DNA of 64,000 nucleotides from Phytophthora hibernalis (lineage: Eukaryota > Oomycota > Peronosporomycetes > Peronosporales > Peronosporaceae), in contig JAAKBF010000020.1 of the NCBI GenBank assembly GCA_012656075.1, positions 930,001 through 994,000 on the forward strand, written 5' to 3'. Under the pieces are notes generated by a model. That model saw only the letters and a list, made by a program, of their open reading frames with translations. It was not told the origin of the DNA and did not search any database. Positions 31,501 to 43,500 of this stretch are shown piece after piece. Every line of letters starts with the position of its first letter. The first letter of the stretch is position 1. The translations under genes and the position numbers were made by a program.

Positions 31501-34500
31501 AACCTCTTCCTTCTCAGTAGCAGCGCGCGCGCAGCAGACTCCACCGCACTCACCATGTCCTCCGCGGCAGCAGCCACCTCTGTCTCGGACACGGCGTCCA
31601 CGGCCTGCGCTACTGCTGCTGCCACCTCGGTCGACTCGGTCGCCTCTACTTCCTCGGTAGTCACGTCCGGAGGACTGCATGGCAACCTCCTCGACGATCT
31701 CGTCCTCCGCGTACTTTGGCTCGGCCTCCACAGCGTCCACAGCTTCCGCTAGGCAATGGCGACGGCGATGCCGACAGCAGTCGCTTCAGCAACATCAGCA
31801 GACTCATCCTCGCGCGACGGTGGCTGCTGACATGCTCGTCCGCCGCATCCGTCGGCGGTTCAAGCTCCTCCGACGTTGCCACGGCCGGCTCCGCAACCTC
31901 TTCCTTCTCAGTAGCAGCGCGCGCAGCAGACTCCACCGCACTCACCATGTCCTCCGCGGCAGCAGCCACCTCTGTCTCGGACACGGCGTCCACGGCCTGC
32001 GCTACTGCTGCTGCCACCTCGGTCGACTCGGTCGCCTCTACTTCCTCGGTAGTCACGTCCGGAGCGGACTGCATGGCAACCTCCTCGACGATCTCGTCCT
32101 CCGCGTACTTTGCTCGGCCTCCACAGCGTCCACAGCTTCCGCTAGAGCAACGGCGACGGCGATGCCGACAGCAGTCGCTTCAGCAACATCAGCAGACTCA
32201 TCCTCGCGCGACGGTGGCTGCTGGACATGCTCGTCCGCCGCATCCGTCGGCGGTTCAAGCTCCTCCGACGTTGCCACGGCCGGCTCCGCAACCTCTTCCT
32301 TCTCAGTAGCAGCGCGCGCAGCAGACTCCACCGCACTCACCATGTCCTCCGCGGCAGCAGCCACCTCTGTCTCGGACACGGCGTCCACGGCCTGCGCTAC
32401 TGCTGCTGCCACCTCGGTCGACTCGGTCGCCTCTACTTCCTCGGTAGTCACGTCCGGAGCGGACTGCATGGCCTCCTCGACGATCTCGTCCTCCGCGTAC
32501 TTTGGCTCGGCCTCCACAGCGTCCACAGCTTCCGCTAGAGCAATGGCGACGGCGATGCCGACAGCAGTCGCTTCAGCAACATCAGCAGACTCATCCTCGC
32601 GCGACGGTGGCTGCTGGACATGCTCGTCCGCCGCATCCGTCGGCGGTTCAAGCTCCTCCGACGTTGCCACGGCCGGCTCCGCAACCTCTTCCTTCTCAGT
32701 AGCAGCGCGCGCAGCAGACTCCACCGCACTCACCATGTCCTCCGCGGCAGCAGCCACCTCTGTCTCGGACACGGCGTCCACGGCCTGCGCTACTGCTGCT
32801 GCCACTCGGTCGACTCGGTCGCCTCTACTTCCTCGGTAGTCACGTCCGGAGCGGACTGCATGGCAACCTCCTCGACGATCTCGTCCTCCGCGTACTTTGG
32901 CTCGGCCTCCACAGCGTCCACAGCTTCCGCTAGAGCAATGGCGACGGCGATGCCGACAGCAGTCGCTTCAGCAACATCAGCAGACTCATCCTCGCGCGAC
33001 GGTGGCTGCTGGACATGCTCGTCCGCCGCATCCGTCGGCGGTTCAAGCTCTCCGACGTTGCCACGGCCGGCTCCGCAACCTCTTCCTTCTCAGTAGCAGC
33101 GCGCGCAGCAGACTCCACCGCACTCACCATGTCCTCCGCGGCAGCAGCCACCTCTGTCTCGGACACGGCGTCCACGGCCTGCGCTACTGCTGCTGCCACC
33201 TCGGTCGACTCGGTCGCCTCTACTTCCTCGGTAGTCACGTCCGGAGCGGACTGCATGGCAACCTCCTCGACGATCTCGTCCTCCGCGTACTTTGGCTCGC
33301 CTCCACAGCGTCCACAGCTTCCGCTAGAGCAATGGCGACGGCGATGCGCAGCAGTCGCTTCAGCAACATCAGCAGACTCATCCTCGCGCGACGGTGGCTG
33401 CTGACATGCTCGTCCGCCGCATCCGTCGGCGGTTCAAGCTCCTCCGACGTTGCCACGGCCGGCTCCGCAACCTCTTCCTTCTCAGTAGCAGCGCGCGCAG
33501 CAGCTCCACCGCACTCACCATGTCCTCCGCGGCAGCAGCCACCTCTGTCTCGGACACGGCGTCCACGGCCTGCGCTACTGCTGCTGCCACCTCGGTCGAC
33601 TCGGTCGCCTCTACTTCCTCGGTAGTCACGTCCGGAGCGGACTGCATGGCAACCTCCTCGACGATCTCGTCCTCCGCGTACTTTGGCTCGGCCTCCACAG
33701 CGTCCAGCTTCCGCTAGGGCAACGGCGACGGCGATGCCGACAGCAGTCGCTTCAGCAACATCAGCAGACTCATCCTCGCGCGACGGTGGCTGCTGGACAT
33801 GCTCGTCCGCCGCATCCGTCGGCGGTTCAAGCTCCGACGTTGCCACGGCCGGCTCCGCAACCTCTTCCTTCTCAGTAGCAGCGCAGCAGACTCCACCGCA
33901 CTCACCATGTCCTCCGCGGCAGCAGCCACCTCTGTCTCGGACACGGCGTCCACGGCCTGCGCTACTACTGCTGCCACCTTGATCGACTCGGTCGCCGCTA
34001 CTTCCTCGGCAGTCACGTCCGGAATGGACTCCGTCACAACCTCCTCGCTGAACTCGTCCTCCGCGTACTCTGACTCGGCCTCCACAGCCTCCGCTAGAGC
34101 GGTGACAACGGCGACGCTGGTAGCTGCCACTTCAGCAGCAATTGCAGCAGACACATCTTCACTCGAGGTTGGCTGTTGCACTTGCTCGACGTCGCGGACG
34201 CCGGTGACTCGAACTCCGCCACTGTCACGTTTGACTCAGTAACCACTTCAGTGCTAGCAGCCTCCACCGCACTCACCAGTTCCTCCGCGGCCGCAGCCAC
34301 CTCGGCCTCGGACGCTGCTTCCGACACGACGTCCACGGCCTGCGCTACTGCTGCTGCCACCTCGGTCGACTCGGTCGCCGCTACTTCCTCGGCAGTCACG
34401 TCCGGAATGGACTCCGTCACAACCTCTCGCTGAACTCGTCCTCCGCGTACTCGACTCGGCCTCCACAGCCTCCGCTAGAGCGGTGACAACGGCGACGCTG

Positions 34501-37500
34501 GTAGCTGCCACTTCAGCAGCAATTGCAGCAGACACATCTTCACCCGAGGTTGGCTGTTGCACTTGCTCGACCGTCGCGGACGCCCGTGACTCGAACTCCG
34601 CCGGTGACTCGAACTCCGCCGGTGACTCGAACTCCGCCACTGTCACGTTTGACTCAGTAACCACTTCAGTGCTAGCAGCCTCCACCGCACTCACCAGTTC
34701 CTCCGCGGCCGCAGCCACCTCGGCCTCGGACGCTGCTTCCGACGGCGTCCACGGCCTGCGCTACTGCTGCTGCCACCTCGGTCGACTCGGTCGCCGCTAC
34801 TTCCTCGGCAGTCACGTCCGGAATGGACTCCGTCACAACCTCCTCGCTGAACTCGTCCTCCGCGTACTCTGACTCGGCCTCCACAGCCTCCGCTAGAGCG
34901 GTGACAACGGCGACGCTGGTAGCTGCCACTTCAGCAGCAATTGCAGCAGACACATCTTCACCCGAGGTTGGCTGTTGCACTTGCTCGACGTCGCGGACGC
35001 CCGTGACTCGAACTCCGCCGGTGACTCGAACTCCGCCGGTGACTCGAACTCCGCCACTGTCACGTTTGACTCAGTAACCACTTCAGTGCTAGCAGCCTCC
35101 ACCGCACTCACCAGTTCCTCCGCGGCCGCAGCCACCTCGGCCTCGGACGCGGCTTCCGACACGACGTCCACGGCCTGCGCTATTGCTGCTGCCACCTCGG
35201 TCGACTCGGTCGCCGCTACTTCCTCGGCAGTCACGTCCGGAATGGACTCCGTCACAACCTCCTCGCTGAACTCGTCCTCCGCGTACTCTGACTCGGCCTC
35301 CACAGCCTCCGCTAGAGCGGTGACAACGGCGACGCTGGTAGCTGCCACTTCAGCAGCAATTGCAGCAGACACATCTTCACCCGAGGTTGGCTGTTGCACA
35401 CTCGACCGTCGCGGACGCCGGTGACTCGAACTCCGCCACTGTCACGTTTGACTCAGTAACCACTTCAGTGCTAGCAGCCTCCACCGCACTCACCAGTTCC
35501 TCCGCGGCCGCAGCCACCCTCGGCCTCGGACGCTGCTTCCGACACGACGTCCACCGGCTGCTGCTGCTGCCTCGGTCGACTCGGTCGCCGCTACTTCCTC
35601 GGCAGTCACGTCCGGAATGGACTCCGTCACAACCTCCTCGCTGAACTCGTCCTCCGCGTACTCTGACTCGGCCTCCACAGCCTCCGCTAGAGCGGTGACA
35701 ACGGCGACGCTGGTAGCTGCCACTTCAGCAGCAATTGCAGCAGACACATCTTCACCCGAGGTTGGCTGTTGCGCTTGCTCGACCGTCGCGGACGCCCGTG
35801 ACTCGAACTCCGCCGGTGACTCGAACTCCGCCGGTGACTCGAACTCCGCCACTGTCACGTTTGACTCAGTAACCACTTCAGTGCTAGCAGCCTCCACCGC
35901 ACTCACCAGTTCCTCCGCGGCCGCAGCCACCTCGGCCTCGGACGCTGCTTCCGACACGGCGTCCACGGCCTGCGCTACTGCTGCTGCCACCTCGGTCGAC
36001 TCGGTCGCCGCTACTTCCTCGGCAGTCACGTCCGGAATGGACTCCGTCACAACCTCCTCGCTGAACTCGTCCTCCGCGTACTCTGACTCGGCCTCCACAG
36101 CCTCCGCTAGGCGGTGACAACGGCGACGCTGGTAGCTGCCACTTCAGCAGCAATTGCAGCAGACACATCTTCACCCGAGGTTGGCTGTTGCACTTGCTCG
36201 ACCGTCGCGGACGCCCGTGACTCGAACTCCGCCGGTGACTCGAACTCCGCCGGTGACTCGAAACTCCGCCACTGTCACGTTTGACTCAGTAACCACTTCA
36301 GTGCTAGCAGCCTCCACCGCACTCACCAGTTCCTCCGCGGCCGCAGCCACCTCGGCCTCGGACGCTGCTTCCGACACGACGTCCACGGCCTGCGCTACTG
36401 CTGCTGCCACCTCGGTCGACTCGGTCGCCGCTACTTCCTCGGCAGTCACGTCCGGAATGGACTCCGTCACAACCTCCTCGCTGAACTCGTCCTCCGCGTA
36501 CTCTGACTCGGCCTCCACAGCCTCCGCTAGAGCGGTGACAACGGCGACGCTGGTAGCTGCCACTTCAGCAGCAATTGCAGCAGACACATCTTCACCCGAG
36601 GTTGGCTGTTGCACTTGCTCGACCGTCGCGGACGCCCGTGACTCGAACTCCGCCGGTGACTCGAACTCCGCCGGTGACTCGAACTCCGCCACTGTCACGT
36701 TTGACTCAGTAACCACTTCAGTGCTAGCAGCCTCCACCGCACTCACCAGTTCCTCCGCGGCCGCAGCCACCTCGGCCTCGGACGCTGCTTCCGACACGGC
36801 GTCCACGGCCTGCGCTACTGCTGCTGCCACCTCGGTCGACTCGGTCGCCGCTACTTCCTCGGCAGTCACGTCCGGAATGGACTCCGTCACAACCTCCTCG
36901 CTGAACTCGTCCTCCGCGTACTCTGACTCGGCCTCCACAGCCTCCGCTAGAGCGGTGACAACGGCGACGCTGGTAGCTGCCACTTCAGCAGCAATTGCAG
37001 CAGACACATCTTCACCCGAGGTTGGCTGTTGCACTTGCTCGACCGTCGCGGACGCCCGTGACTCGAACTCCGCCGGTGACTCGAACTCCGCCGGTGACTC
37101 GAACTCCGCCACTGTCACGTTTGACTCAGTAACCACTTCAGTGCTAGCAGCCTCCACCGCACTCACCAGTTCCTCCGCGGCCGCAGCCACCTCGGCCTCG
37201 GACGCTGCTTCCGACACGGCGTCCACGGCCTGCGCTACTGCTGCTGCCACCTCGGTCGACTCGGTCGCCGCTACTTCCTCGGCAGTCACGTCCGGAATGG
37301 ACTCCGTCACAACCTCCTCGCTGAACTCGTCCTCCGCGTACTCTGACTCGGCCTCCACAGCCTCCGCTAGAGCGGTGACAACGGCGACGCTGGTAGCTGC
37401 CACTTCAGCAGCAATTGCAGCAGACACATCTTCACCCGAGGTTGGCTGTTGCACTGCTCGACCGTCGCGGACGCCCGTGACTCGAACTCCGCCGGTGACT

Positions 37501-40500
37501 CGAACTCCGCCGGTGACTCGAACTCCGCCACTGTGACTCAGTAACCACTTCAGTGCTAGCAGCCTCCACCGCACTCACCAGTTCCTCCGCGGCCGCAGCC
37601 ACCTCGGCCTCGGACGCTGCTTCCGACACGGCGTCCACGGCCTGCGCTACTGCTGCTGCCACCTCGGTCGACTCGGTCGCCGCTACTTCCTCGGCAGTCA
37701 CGTCCGGAATGGACTCCGTCACAACCTCCTCGCTGAACTCGTCCTCCGCGTACTCTGACTCGGCCTCCACAGCCTCCGCTAGAGCGGTGACAACGGCGAC
37801 GCTGGTAGCTGCCACTTCAGCAGCAATTGCAGCAGACACATCTTCACCCGAGGTTGGCTGTTGCACTTGCTCGACCGTCGCGGACGCCCGTGACTCGAAC
37901 TCCGCCGGTGACTCGAACTCCGCCGGTGACTCGAACTCCGCCACTGTCACGTTTGACTCAGTAACCACTTCAGTGCTAGCAGCCTCCACCGCACTCACCA
38001 GTTCCTCCGCGGCCGCAGCCACCTCGGCCTCGGACGCTGCTTCCGACACGGCGTCCACGGCCTGCGCTACTGCTGCTGCCACCTCGGTCGACTCGGTCGC
38101 CGCTACTTCCTCGGCAGTCACGTCCGGAATGGACTCCGTCACAACCTCCTCGCTGAACTCGTCCTCCGCGTACTCTGACTCGGCCTCCACAGCCTCCGCT
38201 AGAGCGGTGACAACGGCGACGCTGGTAGCTGCCACTTCAGCAGCAATTGCAGCAGACACATCTTCACCCGAGGTTGGCTGTTGCACTTGCTCGACCGTCG
38301 CGGACGCCCGTGACTCGAACTCCGCCGGTGACTCGAACTCCGCCGGTGACTCGAACTCCGCCACTGTCACGTTTGACTCAGTAACCACTTCAGTGCTAGC
38401 AGCCTCCACCGCACTCACCAGTTCCTCCGCGGCCGCAGCCACCTCGGCCTCGGACGCTGCTTCCGACACGGCGTCCACGGCCTGCGCTACTGCTGCTGCC
38501 ACCTCGGTCGACTCGGTCGCCGCTACTTCCTCGGCAGTCACGTCCGGAATGGACTCCGTCACAACCTCCTCGCTGAACTCGTCCTCCGCGTACTCTGACT
38601 CGGCCTCCACAGCCTCCGCTAGAGCGGTGACAACGGCGACGCTGGTAGCTGCCACTTCAGCAGCAATTGCAGCAGACACATCTTCACCCGAGGTTGGCTG
38701 TTGCACTTGCTCGACCGTCGCGGACGCCCGTGACTCGAACTCCGCCGGTGACTCGAACTCCGCCGGTGACTCGAACTCCGCCACTGTCACGTTTGACTCA
38801 GTAACCACTTCAGTGCTAGCAGCCTCCACCGCACTCACCAGTTCCTCCGCGGCCGCAGCCACCTCGGCCTCGGACGCTGCTTCCGACACGACGTCCACGG
38901 CCTGCGCTACTGCTGCTGCCACCTCGGTCGACTCGGTCGCCGCTACTTCCTCGGCAGTCACGTCCGGAATGGACTCCGTCACAACCTCCTCGCTGAACTC
39001 GTCCTCCGCGTACTCTGACTCGGCCTCCACAGCCTCCGCTAGAGCGGTGACAACGGCGACGCTGGTAGCTGCCACTTCAGCAGCAATTGCAGCAGACACA
39101 TCTTCACCCGAGGTTGGCTGTTGCACTTGCTCGACCGTCGCGGACGCCCGTGACTCGAACTCCGCCGGTGACTCGAACTCCGCCGGTGACTCGAACTCCG
39201 CCACTGTCACGTTTGACTCAGTAACCACTTCAGTGCTAGCAGCCTCCACCGCACTCACCAGTTCCTCCGCGGCCGCAGCCACCTCGGCCTCGGACGCTGC
39301 TTCCGACACGACGTCCACGGCCTGCGCTACTGCTGCTGCCACCTCGGTCGACTCGGTCGCCGCTACTTCCTCGGCAGTCACGTCCGGAATGGACTCCGTC
39401 ACAACCTCCTCGCTGAACTCGTCCTCCGCGTACTCTGACTCGGCCTCCACAGCCTCCGCTAGAGCGGTGACAACGGCGACGCTGGTAGCTGCCACTTCAG
39501 CAGCAATTGCAGCAGACACATCTTCACTCGAGGTTGGCTGTTGCACTTGCTCGACTGTGATGGTCTGAGCTAGCTCCTCATATCTTTCAGTTTCTGCGAC
39601 GTCAAGTACATGCTGGCTGTTCAAGATACTACATGTAGTCGTCGAGGCTATTGCAGTAGCAGTCATCGAATTGACAACGCTAGCTAGCGCAATTGCCATC
39701 GCATCGCTTTTGCTGACTAGCAACCGGTAATACTCCGTTCTGTCTTTTAGCTGGGATGTTTCCAGCACTTCTTCTTCTACAAACTGAATGTCGTACTTGT
39801 ATTCACGAGGAAGATCAGCGTTTCGTGAAACCTTATCAACCGCCCCCATCAGCATCGCTTTGACTGAGCGTGCTACAGCAATTGACATTGCTGGAGGCAA
39901 ATTCCCTTCAAGCACACCGTCGTCGTCTGAACTGTCATTGTTGTTCGCACTTGCACCGTATGTGGTTCCATCACGAATGGACGTACTCAGTGGCTCAATC
40001 TCTCTTCGTCCAGTTCGATTTCCTTATCTTGAATTGAATTTGGAGCAGCAGAAAACCGCTCCACGAGGTGTTTACTGTCATCGGCGGCGATCACCGATGC
40101 GAAGTAACTAGATGGATCTTGCCCGGTTATTAGTGAAGAACCAACATTCATCATAGAGCCGAGCACTTTTTCCACTCCCGCTACAATAACCGCAGTCACA
40201 GTTCGGCTAACAGCAATTGCAGCCATGACGGATATCTCTTCCGAGCTTTCAGAGCTCGAATTCAGCTGTTTAGCAGGTTGCTTGGGCACACTGGCAAAAG
40301 GCAATGCTAATGTCGGAATCGGGACAGGAATGCCGTGCACAGACTTTCTCAGAGCAAACGATTCTTCAAAAGATTGCTGCCCACCAGAGACTTGCCCTCA
40401 AGATCTCCTACTCGAGGTTCCATAGTTATTTGCGCCGGAGATCTACCCATTACGTCTGCCAGTACAGTTTGGAGAGATAACCCGATCAAACCATTTACAG

Positions 40501-43500
40501 CTTGCTTTATGGCCAGTGACATCTGAATAGGGAGCGTGGAAGACTTCTCCTCATTTAACACCCGGTCAGCGGCATCCAACACGGTATCAGTCAAAGCTTG
40601 ACCCTCAGTTGTCACTCGCACTGACAATTCTTCCCGTAATACCATGCTCTCCACCATTTGAGATACTAATTCCCTTACAGTATGAGCACCAATTTGAGAA
40701 ACGACACTTTCTGCTGTTCGCTCAATGATCCCATTCACTGTCTGCCGAATAGCGATCGCCATTTCATTTGATATCTCCTGTGAAATATCAATACCTCCAG
40801 ACTCTGGAGTATTGAGCTCTTCTATAGAGTCACGAAGACCCCTAACTTCGTCAATCTTACCAGAACCATCACGCGTAGATGTTAGTTCGTCCGTTTGCGG
40901 GGTGCTGCGCGACATACTATCAGAAATTGCATTTTCGACTGCGACAGCGATTATACCGCTGACTGTCCAACGCACAGCGATTGCCATTTGAATCGATATT
41001 CCCTTGGCATCCCTCTCAGACGCCTGGTTGTCATCGTCCTCCGGAAGGTGTAGCTGGTCGAAGGTCTCAATGGCCGTCATGACTGCGGCATGATCGTACG
41101 GTACAGATTCCACATCATTTCGATCGTGATATTGATCTAAACTGATCGATCCAGAAGGCGGAATTTCTTCGTCGTCGTCGTCGAGGCACAATTCCGCGCT
41201 TGATTCACGCGATAGATCTGTAATAATATTTTGCAGAGCCTGCATCAAAATTGCGTTCACACTACGCTGGATCGAAATGGAGATGGTCACCGGCAACTCA
41301 TCAAAGCCTGATGGATCTTCATCTTGATCTCTAATCCTCTGTGGAGGCACCTCTCCTGTTCTTGCCTTGCAATCTTCGCTGGGTTTAATTAATTCGTCAA
41401 TTCCATGAGTTACCAAGGAAAATTCGTGACCCACTGGGATTTCAGATAATACAGTAGGCGCTGTGTCCTCAAGTTCCTGGTGTCCCACGAGTGTTTCGTC
41501 GGCACCCTGTAAATTGTGCAGCATCGATTCCAAGGCTACAGCAACAACAGCCGAAATATTTCGATGAATTGCAGCGGATACTTCATCCGATACGACCTGT
41601 TTCACGTCAAATGTTTTGTCTGCAGGAAACTCGACCATTTCCTGTTCTGCAGGATAATCATACACAGAAAACTCAGGCAATGTACTATCTTCGTCAAAAT
41701 GGGGATCAATTCTGGATGTGTCATCATCGTCGGGCTGCCTCGTGCCTTCATTCACTGACTCCAGTTGTGCAAAAACAGAGCTGCTTCACCGTTTTCTCGA
41801 GTGAAAGTGCGATTATACCATCAATATTTCGACTGATAGCAATTATTGTTTGCACAGACAGCTCGTCGTCGGCGTTATTTTCCGGGGCCTTGTGTCAGCC
41901 TGGTCGACCACCGACTTTTGGACTTCCTTCGAGCGACTCGTTTCGGATTTGTTTATCTCCGATTCCAGGATAACATCTTCCGTCCGAGGAATATTGTGCA
42001 AACTTACAGACATTACCGTCAGCTCACTCAAAGCACCAGCAGAACTTTTATTTTCTAGCGCACGTTCAACAGAGGTCTTCACGGAAAGCGCGATTAAGCC
42101 ATTGACATAGCTGCCAACCGCAACCGCTGCTTTTGCAGGTAAGATCGCGTCGTGGTCTTCTTCAGGTGCGTCTTTGTCCGTGTCGCTCTGGGAATCCTGT
42201 TCATACACCTGCTTGGTTGGCATTGCCTCATCATCTCCCTCAAGTTCCGGACCCTCGCCACTTTGATTCTGCTTTTCAAACTGCCTCATCATGCTAACCA
42301 ATGACATCGCGATGATGCCGTTGACGCTATCTTGAATTGTTTTTGCCATTTGTACGGACACGTGACCATCATCACTCCTCGGAGTATCGGAACGTTGGCT
42401 CAATTGCTCAACGCTTGTTTCGTTGTTATCAGAAGCTCGCGATAGACTAAGGGACGGCGCCTCGCTAGCTGCAGCGAGCGGTAGCTGCCCAGCAGGAAGA
42501 ATTGCGAAAACATCACCGTCTACTCGAATTCTCTGCGCGACCGCTTCGACGGCGATAGCAACCAGTTCGTTCAAGCTTTGGGAGACTTGAACTCCTCCCC
42601 CTCCATCGAGTGCAAGTGCTCGAAGCTGTTCAACCGCACTCGTTAAAGATACTGCAATCGTAGACGCCACAATTCGGCTAATCTCGCCGGAAATATCGTG
42701 ATCAGGTGTCTGCACACTGTCGTGAATTCCTTGCTGTATCCGAAAGTCGTCATCCTGAACCCCACGGCTGCTCGATAGTTGATCCATTGTACTGGTAAGT
42801 ATCTCCTGGGCTAACACGGTTGAAGGAGTCAAAGAGCTGACCACGTTTCGAAGAGCACCCAGCAGATCGGACTCTGAAGCTGGTAATTCACCAGTTTTCT
42901 CACTTTCTGCATGTTCAGAAACGGCAACAATATCATCATTGTTGTCTGTAGGTGTCTGGGAGTTTGACGGTCGTGGTGATGACCTTCCTAATTCATCACA
43001 ACTTTCATCTTGTTCATGATCGACGGACGATGTCTTATCGTACGATAATAAGGTATACAAGCCGCCCATCGCTTCAACTTCAACCAATGCGTCCAAAATT
43101 CCTGGGTCGCGATCTGCTGGCAGGTATCACGAGTCGTCGCCCAGTCCAATGAGACCACCGAGCCATCTTGCTTTGGGCCAGGCAGCTCAATAACCTCGAA
43201 GCTGTCGAGATCTATATCCTTATCATTTTGTTCGCTAGCGGGGCAATCACTCGGCACAATTTCGCTGGCGTTTCGTACCGATGGTACATGTACATCAATT
43301 TCATCTTCCTCACTCTTCTGGTCACTCATAGCTTCGCCATGTTCAGATAGCGTTCTGGCAGCGACGCCTGTTATCTCAAGTGAGGTGTGCCTGATGGGTG
43401 ATTCTACCGTACCGAAGACAGGATCGTGCACTACTTCAGTTTGTTTGCCTTCGCTTTCGACTTGTTCAGCCGCCCGCTCAAATTTGTCATCTTCTTTGAT

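Noticed and set aside
20466..39560. The tandem arrays as a CRISPR-like or satellite (non-coding) array.
   Set aside because: Units are 396/420 bp with no spacers, keep codon periodicity, vary by conservative amino-acid changes, and are flanked by coding sequence in the same frame direction.
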